Both the position numbers and the translations under genes were made by a program. 64,000 nucleotides of DNA. Source: Phaeodactylibacter xiamenensis. GTDB lineage: Bacteria; Bacteroidota; Bacteroidia; Chitinophagales; Saprospiraceae. The stretch spans positions 62,001 to 126,000 of the forward strand of contig NZ_JPOS01000004.1 of the NCBI RefSeq assembly GCF_000759025.1. The letters run 5' to 3'. Under the pieces are notes generated by a model. The model saw only the letters and a list, made by a program, of their open reading frames with translations. It did not search any database and was not told the origin of the DNA. Below are positions 17,028 to 26,514 of the stretch, piece after piece (position 1 is the first letter of the stretch; each line of letters begins with the position of its first letter).

Positions 17028-17639
17028 AAGATAAAAACTCCCTTCGGATAAACGCCCGAAAGCCGCCTATCTCTTAAAGCAAAAACAGGTAGCTCAACTT
17101 TGTACACGATACTGTATTTATTTAAGAAACTCTGAATTGGCAGTCCATTTGCCAATACAGGCGGAAAAAAATCAAAATCCAACTTATTTGTGACAACACA
17201 AAACACCAAAAACAACAAACACACAAAATAAAAATCAACCCAAACTACTGAAAATCAGAAATCTAAACAACAAAAACAAACTCCAAAGTGCAACACACTA
17301 GATTTAATAAGGAATTCCCTTGAACTTTGTTGGTATCAAACAAAAGGCATTAGAAAGGTCTATCCTCTTCTAATTTCTCCATCCGGAACAAACCACAACA
17401 ACTAAGGCTGCTTATTGCATACTGGGCATGATGATTCAATCAAAGTCCGGAAAGTTTCTTTTTTCTGGGGATAACGATTCAACCCTTACTTTGAACAACC
17501 TCCTGACCAAACATTCTCTGACAACACAACTTCAGATAGCTCCTCCGGGAGCTTTCTGTATTTTTGGCCCAGCCGTTGTGACCCAAATCACTGATTAACC
17601 GCCCGCGTGCCTGCATCTTTGTAAAAAAACAACAAGACC
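17028..17639. other. Gene-poor AT-rich spacer upstream of the rhodanese gene
   Basis: About 600 bp without a recognisable gene. A 71-codon frame on the minus strand (17224-17009) ends inside the family 3 repeat and has an unremarkable sequence. Near the right end, TATTTTTG (17559-17566) resembles a -7 element and could belong to the rhodanese promoter, about 74 bp from its ATG; no clear -33 partner is seen. Confidence 0.4.
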
Positions 17640-17960
17640 ATGTTTGGAGTATTCAATCAAATATTCGGAGGCGGCGCAGAGGCCGTAGATGTGAAAGCTT
17701 TAATCGATCAGGGTGCACTGCTTATTGATGTACGCACCCCGGCAGAGTTCAACAGCGGTGCCGCACCTGGCGCTAAGAACATTCCATTGCAGGAGCTGCA
17801 GCACCATATTGGCAAACTGAAGCAGACAGGAAAACCGGTAGTAGCCTACTGCCGTTCCGGCAACCGCAGTGGAATGGCTGCTCAGATTCTGAATGAAAAA
17901 GGCATCGAGGCTTACAATGCAGGCAGCGTTGGGCAAGTACGCCAGATGCTGGCTAAGTAA
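17640..17960 (+). CDS. Single-domain rhodanese (sulfurtransferase)
   Basis: A 106-residue rhodanese-like protein: LIDVRTPAEFNSGAAPGAKNIPLQEL, then the active-site loop YCRSGNRSGMA with the catalytic cysteine, and a C-terminal helix. It would transfer sulfane sulfur between thiols, or act in redox homeostasis; the acceptor is unknown. There is no clear signal peptide, so it is probably cytoplasmic. It is monocistronic: it is followed within 30 bp by an intrinsic terminator and a convergent gene. Confidence 0.93.
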   Translation: MFGVFNQIFGGGAEAVDVKALIDQGALLIDVRTPAEFNSGAAPGAKNIPLQELQHHIGKLKQTGKPVVAYCRSGNRSGMAAQILNEKGIEAYNAGSVGQVRQMLAK

Positions 17961-17981
17961 AAGGAAAGAAAACGGTATGAA

Positions 17982-19337
17982 TCAAAGAGCGGAGATGGGC
18001 ATAGCCTTGATCCGCTTTTTTTGTTGCCGCCACTCCCATAGCGCATAACCTGCAACCACAACGTACTCCAATGCAACCAGCCATAGATGTTCCTGATATT
18101 CCAACCCGGCATAATTGGCATAGGTCAGCAGGATAAGACCTGACCAGAGTACCGGAAAGCGATAAGGCGTAAAGGTGCAAAGCATCAATGGCAGAGCAAC
18201 GTACCAGGGATGTACAGTGGGGGTAAAAGCCAGGTATAGCAAAATTGCTGCCAGGCAATACTGCATGAGCCCGGGGAGGCGCAATGCTTCACCTTTCAGA
18301 GAACGGAAACCCGCACGTATGGCCATAAGAGTCACTCCGGTGAATGTGCCCAATGCCAGTGCCGGCCCGATTATGGCGATCTGATTATACCCTGTCAGCT
18401 TAAAGCCCATCCAGCGCAGGATATAGTAAACGCTGGCATTGAACTCAAAACGCCGGAAGTACAGGTCGAGGCTGCTGCCAAATCCATTCAGGAAGGCTTC
18501 ACCCAGCAGGGGCGCAAACAACAAAAGCAAAACTCCGCCCAAAAGGGCAAAATACTGCAGGCTGCGCTTCCAGCCCAAAACGGGGATCAGGAACATTAAG
18601 AATAACAGCGGCAACAACTTGGCAGCAACAGAAAGTGCCATCGCCACTGCGCTTGCCCACCACTTTTGCTGGTGTAGCCACCAGAAACTTAGTACCAGAA
18701 AACCAATCATGACGCCTTCGAAATGTAAGTTCCCAATGGTTTCTATCAGAATCAGGGGGTTGAGCAAATACCAAAGCGACCGTTTGGGCGAAAGCCCCAT
18801 CACCTCCAGCAGTCGTGGCAGGAATACGATCGTGCCGATGTCCGACAGCAATAAAAACACCTTCATCAACAGCGTACTAAAATAGATACTTTCCGGAGCC
18901 AGCCAGCAGGATATGCCAAATACAGCTTGCGCCACCGGCGGATAAATGGTGAAGTATTCCGGGGAATTGAGTTGTCTGAACAGGTCTTCTGTAAGCCCTG
19001 CAGGCGGATTAGGCAATGCCTGATAGTATGCGGGCAGATGCTCAAAAGGGTTAATGCCGTTGAGCAACAGCCGGCCATCCCAAATAAAGCGGTAGATATC
19101 ATCGGATAGCTGCGGCATAGCGGGCAGGATGATCAGACGGGCAGCCACCGCCAGACCAAGGTACCAGTCAAGGGGTAGCCCTTCAGAACGATAACACAAC
19201 CACAGATAGCCCAGAAAAGCAGGCAGGTAGAAAAGCAGGAGTTCAAAAAAATCAGACTGCCCCGGGTCATAAGCCAACCCGGCAACCGATAACAGCAACA
19301 GCCCGCTACCCAGCCCAAACCGCACCCGCTCAGACAT
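17982..19337 (-). CDS. GT-C-type polyprenyl-phosphate-dependent mannosyltransferase-like membrane protein
   Basis: A 451-residue integral membrane protein with about 11-12 hydrophobic helices. Near residue 78 the loop LSDDIYRFIWDGRLLLNGINPFEH matches the acidic first loop of GT-C glycosyltransferases of the DUF2029/GT87 kind, which use lipid-linked sugars on the outer face of the membrane. FTPTVHPWYVALPLML near residue 385 is another typical stretch. It lies 6 bp downstream of the GT2 gene at 19344 and in the same orientation as the GT2 at 20963, which could make the lipid-linked sugar donor. The exact sugar and acceptor are unknown. Confidence 0.82.
   Translation of the reverse strand: MSERVRFGLGSGLLLLSVAGLAYDPGQSDFFELLLFYLPAFLGYLWLCYRSEGLPLDWYLGLAVAARLIILPAMPQLSDDIYRFIWDGRLLLNGINPFEHLPAYYQALPNPPAGLTEDLFRQLNSPEYFTIYPPVAQAVFGISCWLAPESIYFSTLLMKVFLLLSDIGTIVFLPRLLEVMGLSPKRSLWYLLNPLILIETIGNLHFEGVMIGFLVLSFWWLHQQKWWASAVAMALSVAAKLLPLLFLMFLIPVLGWKRSLQYFALLGGVLLLLFAPLLGEAFLNGFGSSLDLYFRRFEFNASVYYILRWMGFKLTGYNQIAIIGPALALGTFTGVTLMAIRAGFRSLKGEALRLPGLMQYCLAAILLYLAFTPTVHPWYVALPLMLCTFTPYRFPVLWSGLILLTYANYAGLEYQEHLWLVALEYVVVAGYALWEWRQQKKRIKAMPISAL
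17989..18023 (+). terminator. Intrinsic terminator after the rhodanese gene
   Basis: AGCGGA (17989-17994) pairs with TCCGCT (18012-18017), followed by a run of T to 18023. It overlaps the 3' end of the convergent glycosyltransferase gene. Confidence 0.5.
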
Positions 19338-19343
19338 AAAAAC

Positions 19344-20936
19344 CTACTTGATGCTCAGGTGACGCAGGGTGTAGTAAAAAATAGCTCCATAGCCCAGCGC
19401 CAGCATGAAGTGAAAGACCAGGAATGTGGTATTCTGAATGTAAAGCCCGCCCACTACTGCCCCGGCAAAGTACAGGGCCAGCAAACCTTCCAGCACTGTA
19501 GTCCAGGTGATTTTCTTGCTCAGGTACTTATGCTTGCGGAAGCTGTCGCGCATGGTTTTAATGTTGAACTTGGGCGTGCGCACAAATGGTGACTTTTTAC
19601 CGCGGAATCCCTGCAGTACAGCCACGGTATTGTGCAGCGAGAGCCCCATCGACAAAGCCAGGAATAGAGGGAACAGGAAAATGAATTTAAACAGGGCTTT
19701 CCCGAACGAGTCCCTGTGCACGGGGGCCTGCACATTAGCGACATAGTAAATACCAATAACAGAAAGCAGCCCCACCAGGAAATAAGCAAAAAAGTTCTTG
19801 CTAAAGCCCAATTCAATCAGGTCGCCCAAAAGGAACAACAACGGCACACTAGATACACCGGTGATAAACACAAACAGGAAAATGGAACTCGCCAGCAGGT
19901 GACTCGTCGCATGTATTTTCTGATTCAGGGTAAAGGTGGTGGACCGCCATACCGCAGGCAGCATTTTCTTAGCCGTTTCCGCACCGCCCTTCATCCAGCG
20001 GAATTGCTGGGACTTCAGGCTGTTCATTTCCACCGGCAGCTCCGCCGGCGAGCCAATATGCTCCAGGAAGTGGATGCGCCAGCCTTTCATTTGCGCCCGA
20101 ATACTGAGGTCGAGATCTTCCGTCAGCGTGTCGGCTTCCCATCCACCAGCATGTTCGATCGTCTCCCGCCGCCAGACACCAGCCGTACCGTTGAACTGCA
20201 GCAGATAATCTCCTGACATGCGCCCCACCTGCTCTACGGTAAAGTGGACATTCAACTGCAGCGCCTGCAGGCGGGTAATCAGCGAATAATCCTGATTGAT
20301 GTGTTCCCACCGGGTTTGCACCACACCTACTTCCGGATCCTGGAAATGAGGGATGGTTTGTTGCAGGAAATCTGGCCGGGGCAGAAAATCAGCGTCGAAA
20401 ATGGCAATAAATTCGCCCTGAGCATACTCCATACCATCCCGTAGGGCGCCCGCCTTAAAGCCCTGCCGCTTTTCCCTTCGGATTTGCTCAATATTGAAGC
20501 CCTTCGCCCGTACAGCCTCCACCTTCTTGCGCACCACCTCGATGGTCTCATCTGTGGAATCGTCCAGAATATGGATTTCAAAGCGGTCTGTAGGATAATC
20601 GAAAGCGGCCACGCTGTCGATCAGGCGCTCAATAACATACAGCTCGTTATAGATAGGCAACTGCACGGTCACGAACGGCCATTCTTCAGCAGCAGCATCA
20701 GCCAGTACCAGGGTCTCCCCCTTGTCTTCTCCGTAGCGGCTGGCCCTGGCGCGTTTTAATTCGCCGTGTTGGTTAACCGTAAGGGGTTCCTGTGCGGCAG
20801 TTTGCGGTGCGGCGCCTCCTTTTTGGTACTTCTTGTAGTGATAAAGGAGGTTGAATTGCATCACACAGTAAACCGTGATGTAAAACAGCGCAATCGTATA
20901 AATGGCTAAAACCGAATAGGCGAGTATGGATATCAT
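19344..20936 (-). CDS. Membrane GT2 glycosyltransferase (cellulose synthase-like)
   Basis: A 530-residue processive-type GT2. It has an N-terminal transmembrane helix (residues 1-30), a GT-A catalytic domain with VTVQLPIYNELYVIERLID, the DxD-type IFDADFLPRPDFL, TLTEDLDLSIRAQ (catalytic Asp) and QQFRWMKGGAET (QxxRW), then about five C-terminal helices. This layout matches cellulose/glucomannan synthase-like enzymes that polymerise or transfer sugar at the inner membrane. I take the ATG at 20936 because the upstream extension would overlap the preceding gene's stop at 20963. It is part of a three-gene same-strand run. Confidence 0.9.
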   Translation of the reverse strand: MISILAYSVLAIYTIALFYITVYCVMQFNLLYHYKKYQKGGAAPQTAAQEPLTVNQHGELKRARASRYGEDKGETLVLADAAAEEWPFVTVQLPIYNELYVIERLIDSVAAFDYPTDRFEIHILDDSTDETIEVVRKKVEAVRAKGFNIEQIRREKRQGFKAGALRDGMEYAQGEFIAIFDADFLPRPDFLQQTIPHFQDPEVGVVQTRWEHINQDYSLITRLQALQLNVHFTVEQVGRMSGDYLLQFNGTAGVWRRETIEHAGGWEADTLTEDLDLSIRAQMKGWRIHFLEHIGSPAELPVEMNSLKSQQFRWMKGGAETAKKMLPAVWRSTTFTLNQKIHATSHLLASSIFLFVFITGVSSVPLLFLLGDLIELGFSKNFFAYFLVGLLSVIGIYYVANVQAPVHRDSFGKALFKFIFLFPLFLALSMGLSLHNTVAVLQGFRGKKSPFVRTPKFNIKTMRDSFRKHKYLSKKITWTTVLEGLLALYFAGAVVGGLYIQNTTFLVFHFMLALGYGAIFYYTLRHLSIK

Positions 20937-20962
20937 GCCCGAAACTTTAAGTTCACAGTTGG

Positions 20963-21661
20963 TTAAATCAATTTGAAAATGGTCCAAAGGATTTTATGGC
21001 CCGCAAGGATACTCCCTTTGACGGTACCTGAAACCTTTGAGACACCGATGCGGCGACGATATTGTACGGGTACTTCTGTGGATTTGAACTGTAGTTTTGC
21101 AGCTTTGACCTGCATTTCCACCGTCCACCCAAAATTAGGGTCCCGCATATCCAGCTCCAGCAATCTGGCATATTTAATGGCTCGGAAAGGGCCTAAATCG
21201 GTAAATCGATAATTGTAGATCAATCGGATGAGTGTGGTAGCCAGCCAGTTACCGAAAATCTGCTGGGGCTGCATGGATCCAGGTTCGAGGTTGCCCAAAG
21301 CCCTGGAGCCAATCACCAGGTCATAGTTTGATTCGATTATAGGCTGAACTACTTGTGGTAGTTCTTCAGGATGATCAGAGTAATCTGCATCGAGGAACAC
21401 AACAATATCGGGCCGCTCTTGTTGAGGGCGGCGGGCAATATGTTCCATTCCTTTCAGGCAGGCATTGCCGTAGCCTTTTTGGGGCTGTAGCAAAACCGTA
21501 GCACCGCCGGCAGCAGCAACAGCCGCTGTATCGTCGGTACTGCCATTATTACATACAATCACTTCCCTGACCCACTCGTTGGGAATGTCTTGCAGTACTT
21601 TTCCTATAGAATCTTCCTCATTGAAAGCAGGAATGATGACGTCTATTACCGGTTTGCTCAA
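20963..21661 (-). CDS. GT2 glycosyltransferase (dolichyl/polyprenyl-phosphate sugar synthase type)
   Basis: A 232-residue cytoplasmic or membrane-associated GT-A enzyme. It begins VIDVIIPAFNEEDSIGKVL, has the donor-site VVFLDADYSDHPEEL, the ND-type VIGSRALGNLEPGSM and the C-terminal VPVQYRRRIGVSKVSGT, as in DPM1-like enzymes that move a sugar from a nucleotide sugar to a polyprenyl phosphate. There are no C-terminal transmembrane helices. As the first gene of the run it could provide the lipid-linked donor used by the GT-C protein. The sugar is inferred to be mannose or glucose only by family. Confidence 0.88.
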   Translation of the reverse strand: MSKPVIDVIIPAFNEEDSIGKVLQDIPNEWVREVIVCNNGSTDDTAAVAAAGGATVLLQPQKGYGNACLKGMEHIARRPQQERPDIVVFLDADYSDHPEELPQVVQPIIESNYDLVIGSRALGNLEPGSMQPQQIFGNWLATTLIRLIYNYRFTDLGPFRAIKYARLLELDMRDPNFGWTVEMQVKAAKLQFKSTEVPVQYRRRIGVSKVSGTVKGSILAGHKILWTIFKLI

Positions 21662-21795
21662 TATTCACCCTGATTTGCGGCAAAGGTACAGCAAATATCA
21701 TCAACTTAACTGTCCTCCCTGCAACATTTAATGGGTTGACACAGCCCTGGATTTCGGAATACCTGCACAAGCACAAAAAAGCACCAACATTTCTC

Positions 21796-21803
21796 TATTT
21801 TTG
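21796..21803 (+). promoter_or_regulatory. Candidate -7 element upstream of the lipoprotein-hutH pair
   Basis: TATTTTTG matches the Bacteroidota TAnnTTTG -7 box about 70 bp before the lipoprotein ATG. No good TTTG partner is seen at -33, so this is weak. Confidence 0.35.
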
Positions 21804-21872
21804 GGCCACTGTACAGAAATCATGGATTGCCCCGTTATTAGGAGGACAATCTTTAATGCATAATTTTGACCC

Positions 21873-23372
21873 ATGAAGAACGTGCCCTACATCGTACTCG
21901 GGCTGTGCCTGAGCCTGGCTTTTTTCTCCTGCGACAACGAAGCGGATTTCCTGACTGGCGGCGAATTCGAACTGGAATTCTCTTTGGATACCCTGCGCTT
22001 TGATACCGTTTTCACGGAATTGGGCTCCGCTACGCGTTTCTTTAAGGTCTATAACCGCAGCAGCAATCCTGTGCTGATTGACGCGGTGGCTCTAACCGGC
22101 AACGAAGACGGCAAATTCCGCATGAACGTCAACGGCACCGCAGGCGACCGGGTGGAGCAGGTGGAAATCTGGGCCAATGACAGTATTTATGTCTTTGTGG
22201 AAGTGACCATCGACCCCGACGCCCCGCTCTCCATCAGCCCTTTTGTCATCGAAGACCAGGTGGTGTTTGAAACCGGTGAAAAACGCAGCAGCGTCCTTCT
22301 GGAAGCCTGGGGGCAAAACGCCAACTACTTCCCCAGCCGCTTCAACCGGGGTGTGCCAACGCTGCTCACCTGCAACAACCAAACCATCGTATGGGACGAC
22401 CCTAAACCCTATGTCATTTACGGGCAGATACTGATTGACAGCTGTGCGCTGGAAGTAGCTGCCGGTACGCGGATTTATGTGCACGGCGGCATTGCTCAAA
22501 ATGACCTCTTCGGCACCTTTAATGATGGTATTATCTATACCCTGGCCAATGGGCAGATTCATTTTAAAGGCACGGCGGAGGACTCCATCGTCGTGCAGGG
22601 CGACCGCCTGGAGGAAGGCTTTGCAGAAGAGCCCGGCCAATGGCAGGGCATCATCATCGGGCGGGGCTCCAAGGGCAATACGATGAGCTATACCACGGTC
22701 AAGAATTCCATATTTGGCGTCTATGTGGATTCTGTAGGGCAGCTGACCGCCCGTAATTCCCGCTTTTACAATACCAACAGCAGCGGCATCATTGGCTTCC
22801 ACAGCCGCATTGACCTTGAAAACTGCCTGGTGTACAACAACTTCGCCAATTCCGTGCAGCTGGTCAACGGGGGCGACTACAACTTCGACTACTGCACGGT
22901 AGCCAGCTACGGTGTGGACGCCTCCGCCATGTCCCTGTCCAACTTTTTCTGCTACGACAGCCCCTTCACCTGTCAGGTGCGGAACGACTACCGTATCCGG
23001 GCCAACTTCCGCAACTGTATCTTCTTCGGTACCAGCCGGGATGAGCTGCAGTTTGCAGATGTGAGCGGGGGCAGTGTACCGCAGCTCTTTCAGGTTCAAT
23101 TTGAAAACTGCATCGTCAAAGTCGACCAACTGCTCGAACAGCAGGAAGGGCTCTATGCCAACTTCCTGGAATCTGATGCCTGTATCAACTGCATCAACGG
23201 GGAGCGGACAGACACCCTCTTTGCCGACCCTAATGGCGATGTTTACCTCCTGGATAGCCTGTCCATTGCGGAAGGCATGGCCCGCCCCCTGCCTGGCATT
23301 ACTACCGATCTTGTAGGTAATGAACGGGACCCCGTTGCCCCGGATATCGGCTGTTTTGAGTACCAATACTAA
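21873..23372 (+). CDS. Outer-membrane lipoprotein with right-handed beta-helix
   Basis: A 499-residue exported protein. The signal peptide ends in a lipobox (AFFSC, Cys20). Residues about 25-155 form beta-sandwich-like sequence (FDTVFTELGSATRFFKVYNRSSNP). Residues about 215-400 are rich in short repeated strands with N/D/G turns (NSIFGVYVDSVGQLTARNS, GIIGFHSRIDLENCLVYNN), the pattern of a pectate-lyase-type parallel beta-helix. No catalytic assignment is possible. It is followed after 23 bp by hutH on the same strand, probably one transcript, although the functional link is unclear. Confidence 0.85.
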   Translation: MKNVPYIVLGLCLSLAFFSCDNEADFLTGGEFELEFSLDTLRFDTVFTELGSATRFFKVYNRSSNPVLIDAVALTGNEDGKFRMNVNGTAGDRVEQVEIWANDSIYVFVEVTIDPDAPLSISPFVIEDQVVFETGEKRSSVLLEAWGQNANYFPSRFNRGVPTLLTCNNQTIVWDDPKPYVIYGQILIDSCALEVAAGTRIYVHGGIAQNDLFGTFNDGIIYTLANGQIHFKGTAEDSIVVQGDRLEEGFAEEPGQWQGIIIGRGSKGNTMSYTTVKNSIFGVYVDSVGQLTARNSRFYNTNSSGIIGFHSRIDLENCLVYNNFANSVQLVNGGDYNFDYCTVASYGVDASAMSLSNFFCYDSPFTCQVRNDYRIRANFRNCIFFGTSRDELQFADVSGGSVPQLFQVQFENCIVKVDQLLEQQEGLYANFLESDACINCINGERTDTLFADPNGDVYLLDSLSIAEGMARPLPGITTDLVGNERDPVAPDIGCFEYQY

Positions 23373-23395
23373 AACCAAAATTTCAAGCCCAACCC

Positions 23396-24952
23396 ATGTC
23401 ACCATTTTTATACGGAAAGCATCATCTCACTGCCGGGCTGTCGCTCAGCATCAGCCGGCAGCATAAAACCGGGGAATTAGACCGTGCTCAGCGGGAAAAG
23501 GTAGCGGCTTCGGCTCAGATCGTCCGCAATTTTGCCAAAGGCAGGGATGCGGTCTATGGCATCAACACCGGCTTTGGCCCCCTGTGCAGCACCAAAATAT
23601 CACCGGACGACACCGCACAACTACAGCACAATCTGCTCATGAGCCATAGCGTGGGCGTAGGCTCTCCCATTCCCCAACAGACGGCCAAGCTCATGCTCAT
23701 CCTTAAGGTGCATGCACTGGCGCAGGGGTTTTCGGGTATTTCCCTGCCTACCCTCGATCGCATCCTCTGGCATATCGACCAGAATGTTATCCCGGTGGTG
23801 CCCAGGCAGGGCTCCGTGGGAGCTTCGGGCGACCTGGCACCGCTTTCCCACCTGTTTTTGCCGCTCATCGGTCTGGGGCAGGTGCACTACAAAGGACAGG
23901 TGGTGCCTACGCCAGAGATGCTGCAAAAAGAAGGACTTGCCCCATTGCAACTGCAGCCCAAGGAAGGCCTCGCCCTGATCAACGGCACACAGTTCATCAC
24001 CGCTTTTGGAGTGGAGGTAACCGACCGCCTGCAAGCCTGCCTGAGTCAGGCGGACCTGATCGGGGGAATGATGATTGAAGGGCTGTTGGGTTCCGTTGCG
24101 CCCTTCCATCCGGAACTGCACAAGATGCGCCCCTACAAAGGCAACCAACATGTGGCTGCACGCATCCGGGCGCTACTGCAAGGCTCCGAAATCCTCAACT
24201 CCCACAGCCACTGCGACCGGGTGCAGGACCCTTACTCCCTGCGCTGCATCCCTCAGGTGCATGGGGCTTCCCGCAATGCCTGGCTGCACCTCCGGGAAAC
24301 CCTGGAAATTGAGCTCAACTCCGTCACAGACAATCCGATCATCGTGAATGAAGAGCTCTCGATCAGCGGGGGCAATTTCCACGGGCAACCGATGGCCCTA
24401 CCGCTGGACTATGCCTGCCTGGCAGCCTCGGAAGTTGGCAATGTTTCCGACCGGCGCTGCTACCTTTCGCTTACAGGCATAGATGGTGCCGTCCCCAAAT
24501 TGCTGATGCAAGAGACCGGGACGAATTCCGGGTTTATGATCCTGCAATATACCGCTGCTGCCCTGGCGAGCGAGAACAAGAGCCTGTGCTTCCCGGCCAG
24601 TGCTGACAGTATTTCGACTTCACTGGGGCAGGAAGACCACGTGAGCATGGGCTCCATTTCCGGCCGCAAAGCCCTGCAGGTCGTAGGCAATCTGGAGCGG
24701 ATACTGGGGATCGAACTCGTATGCGCAGCTCAGGCATTCGACTTCCGCCGGCCACTAAAGTCGAGCCCGCTGATGGAAAACCTGCACGCCCGGGTACGGG
24801 AAGAGATTGCATTTGCGGACAAGGACCGGGTATTCGCTACCGATCTGGATAAAGGGGCGGAGCTGGTTCGGGAGCGCGCGCTGATTGAGGTGGTGAAGCA
24901 GAGCAGTCAGGATATTAGTACTGAATTTGAGGGATTGTTTGAAAATTTTTAA
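23396..24952 (+). CDS. hutH: Histidine ammonia-lyase (aromatic amino acid lyase family)
   Basis: A 518-residue enzyme that deaminates L-histidine to urocanate. The Ala-Ser-Gly that forms the MIO cofactor is in GSVGASGDLAPLSH. YGINTGFGPL, NHLLMSHSVGVG-type residues (LQHNLLMSHSVG; the Ser-His pair favours histidine over tyrosine or phenylalanine as substrate) and the Q/E-rich C-terminal motif (GQEDHVSMGS) are present. hutU, hutI and hutG are absent from the window, so histidine degradation must be completed elsewhere, or the urocanate has another use. It shares a transcript with the upstream lipoprotein and converges with the gene at 24965. Confidence 0.93.
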   Translation: MSPFLYGKHHLTAGLSLSISRQHKTGELDRAQREKVAASAQIVRNFAKGRDAVYGINTGFGPLCSTKISPDDTAQLQHNLLMSHSVGVGSPIPQQTAKLMLILKVHALAQGFSGISLPTLDRILWHIDQNVIPVVPRQGSVGASGDLAPLSHLFLPLIGLGQVHYKGQVVPTPEMLQKEGLAPLQLQPKEGLALINGTQFITAFGVEVTDRLQACLSQADLIGGMMIEGLLGSVAPFHPELHKMRPYKGNQHVAARIRALLQGSEILNSHSHCDRVQDPYSLRCIPQVHGASRNAWLHLRETLEIELNSVTDNPIIVNEELSISGGNFHGQPMALPLDYACLAASEVGNVSDRRCYLSLTGIDGAVPKLLMQETGTNSGFMILQYTAAALASENKSLCFPASADSISTSLGQEDHVSMGSISGRKALQVVGNLERILGIELVCAAQAFDFRRPLKSSPLMENLHARVREEIAFADKDRVFATDLDKGAELVRERALIEVVKQSSQDISTEFEGLFENF

Positions 24953-24964
24953 CAAGGCTTACCA

Positions 24965-26449
24965 TTAATCCACAATTACTTTCCCTACTTGCAACAGGGC
25001 TCCGGACTGGCTTATCTTATACAAGTAAAAGCCTGAAGGGAGCTGAGCCGTGTCCCAAACATACTGCCCGTTTATTTCTGCCTGATGCACCAATGCACCG
25101 CTTTCATTATAAATTTCCAGGCGGGCCGATCCTGAAGGTGCCTTGCTTTCAAAAGACAAGGGCCCACGTACAGGATTGGGATAGACCCGATAGGAGTTTT
25201 GTGGCTTGGCCCATGCTGAAGCACTCACTACCTCTCCAATCGGGTTGGTTCTGACCAGCCATGTTGTTGATGTAGCGCTTGGGCCAGAGAAAGGTGTGTA
25301 TTGCCCGAGCAGCAGGAATGAGGCATCTGGCAGTTGTTTTATGTCTTCAGGGTAACAATACCCCAACAAGTCGCTGTAGATTTCTACTGTAGTTGCCTGC
25401 CCTAAAGAGTCGGTAACGATGAGCACAGGATGGTCATAGTAGAACGCAGTCAGCATAGCAAAGCCCCCTTCCATAGTACGTACCAGGGGACCAGCCCAGG
25501 TGCCTATGCCTCCCAGCTCATCATAGTACTCTTCTTCCCAAAGTATTGTTCCGGAAGTATCTATTTTCACTAACGCTGGCACAATGCTATTGTACGCTTC
25601 GTAGGAGATACCCACCGACACCATCAGGTTCCCATCTGCCGTAGTAACCATGTCTTCGGGCTGGGCGTCACCACCCATATCATAGACCTCTGACCACAAC
25701 AAATCGCCCGTTGCCGAGAACTTGGTCACCATCAAATCAAAAACATACAAATGATAACGGGCCTGGCTCAGCACGTAAATATTGCCTGAATCATCGTGAA
25801 CAATGGAAAGGGGAAAAAGCTGGTCCTCATCTTCACCTTCAATAAGCTTGATATCGCGCTCCCACAACAGTTCACCGTCACTTGCTATACGCCATACGCC
25901 ACCGTACCAGGGATAATTTGACGAATTCACATCTATTTTCCTCCCGCACAGTGTGTAGCCCCCCAGGGGCGAAGGGGCAATTGAAATGCCCCATTCATGG
26001 GCCCGGTTATAGTCAAGCACTCCGTAGGTCTTTATCCAGTTCAGTTCTCCAGTTTTGGTGTGGCTGGCAATAAATGCATCCTTAGAATCAGAACTTAGAA
26101 AAGGGTACTCCTTTGAAATACTACCTATCGAAAGTACCTCATCGTTATGCACTATTCCACTGTGTAAATTTATAGAGTTGGTATCAGAAAGGTTGAAATT
26201 GTAACGCTCTATTAACTGCCCGCTACCCATATCGATGCGCCGGTTAAAGAGCGACCATTTGGCGCTCAGGGTATCAATCAGCTTACCTGATGTTAAAATA
26301 ACTGCTTCTTCACTGCTGATGGGTAAGATAACGCCCGGCCCTTCTGCTTCTATTCCATTGTTGTCATACTCCATGGCGTAATTGATCTGCCCGCTAAGGT
26401 TCATACAGGAAACCAGTACGCTGAAAAAGCTTAGGAAAATATGTTTCAT
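24965..26449 (-). CDS. T9SS-secreted beta-propeller-like protein (type A sorting domain)
   Basis: A 494-residue secreted protein. The signal peptide is MKHIFLSFFSVLVSCMNLSGQ. The body has repeated strand-rich units of the kind found in propeller or quinoprotein-like folds (SPLGGYTLCGRKIDVN, DDSGNIYVLSQARYHLYVFD, EDMVTTADGNLMVSVG). The last about 75 residues form a T9SS type A sorting domain (YRVYPNPVRGPLSFE ... LPSGFYLYKISQSG). I chose the ATG at 26449 because the signal peptide starts there; the longer frame is read from the hairpin upstream. The function is unknown. It lies 66 bp downstream of the split tyrosinase gene. Confidence 0.88.
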   Translation of the reverse strand: MKHIFLSFFSVLVSCMNLSGQINYAMEYDNNGIEAEGPGVILPISSEEAVILTSGKLIDTLSAKWSLFNRRIDMGSGQLIERYNFNLSDTNSINLHSGIVHNDEVLSIGSISKEYPFLSSDSKDAFIASHTKTGELNWIKTYGVLDYNRAHEWGISIAPSPLGGYTLCGRKIDVNSSNYPWYGGVWRIASDGELLWERDIKLIEGEDEDQLFPLSIVHDDSGNIYVLSQARYHLYVFDLMVTKFSATGDLLWSEVYDMGGDAQPEDMVTTADGNLMVSVGISYEAYNSIVPALVKIDTSGTILWEEEYYDELGGIGTWAGPLVRTMEGGFAMLTAFYYDHPVLIVTDSLGQATTVEIYSDLLGYCYPEDIKQLPDASFLLLGQYTPFSGPSATSTTWLVRTNPIGEVVSASAWAKPQNSYRVYPNPVRGPLSFESKAPSGSARLEIYNESGALVHQAEINGQYVWDTAQLPSGFYLYKISQSGALLQVGKVIVD

Positions 26450-26468
26450 GGTTGGTGCAATATTGAAA

Positions 26469-26500
26469 CATGGCAAGCGCATAGCGCTGCGCTTGCCATG
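26469..26500. terminator. Perfect 13-bp hairpin between the tyrosinase and propeller genes
   Basis: CATGGCAAGCGCA and TGCGCTTGCCATG pair perfectly around the six-base loop TAGCGC. It follows the tyrosinase stop by 14 bp on the minus strand. The following bases are only modestly T-rich, so it may be a weak terminator or an mRNA-stabilising hairpin. Confidence 0.5.
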
Positions 26501-26514
26501 AGGTAATTTTAATT

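Noticed and set aside
17009-17224. 71-codon minus-strand frame near manA
   Set aside because: No family match, AT-rich, and its last codons lie within the family 3 repeat; treated as chance or remnant.
22092-23405. 437-codon open frame on the minus strand
   Set aside because: It is antisense to the lipoprotein gene, which has a lipobox and a clear beta-helix pattern; the antisense product has low-complexity Val/Gly/Asp composition and no family features.
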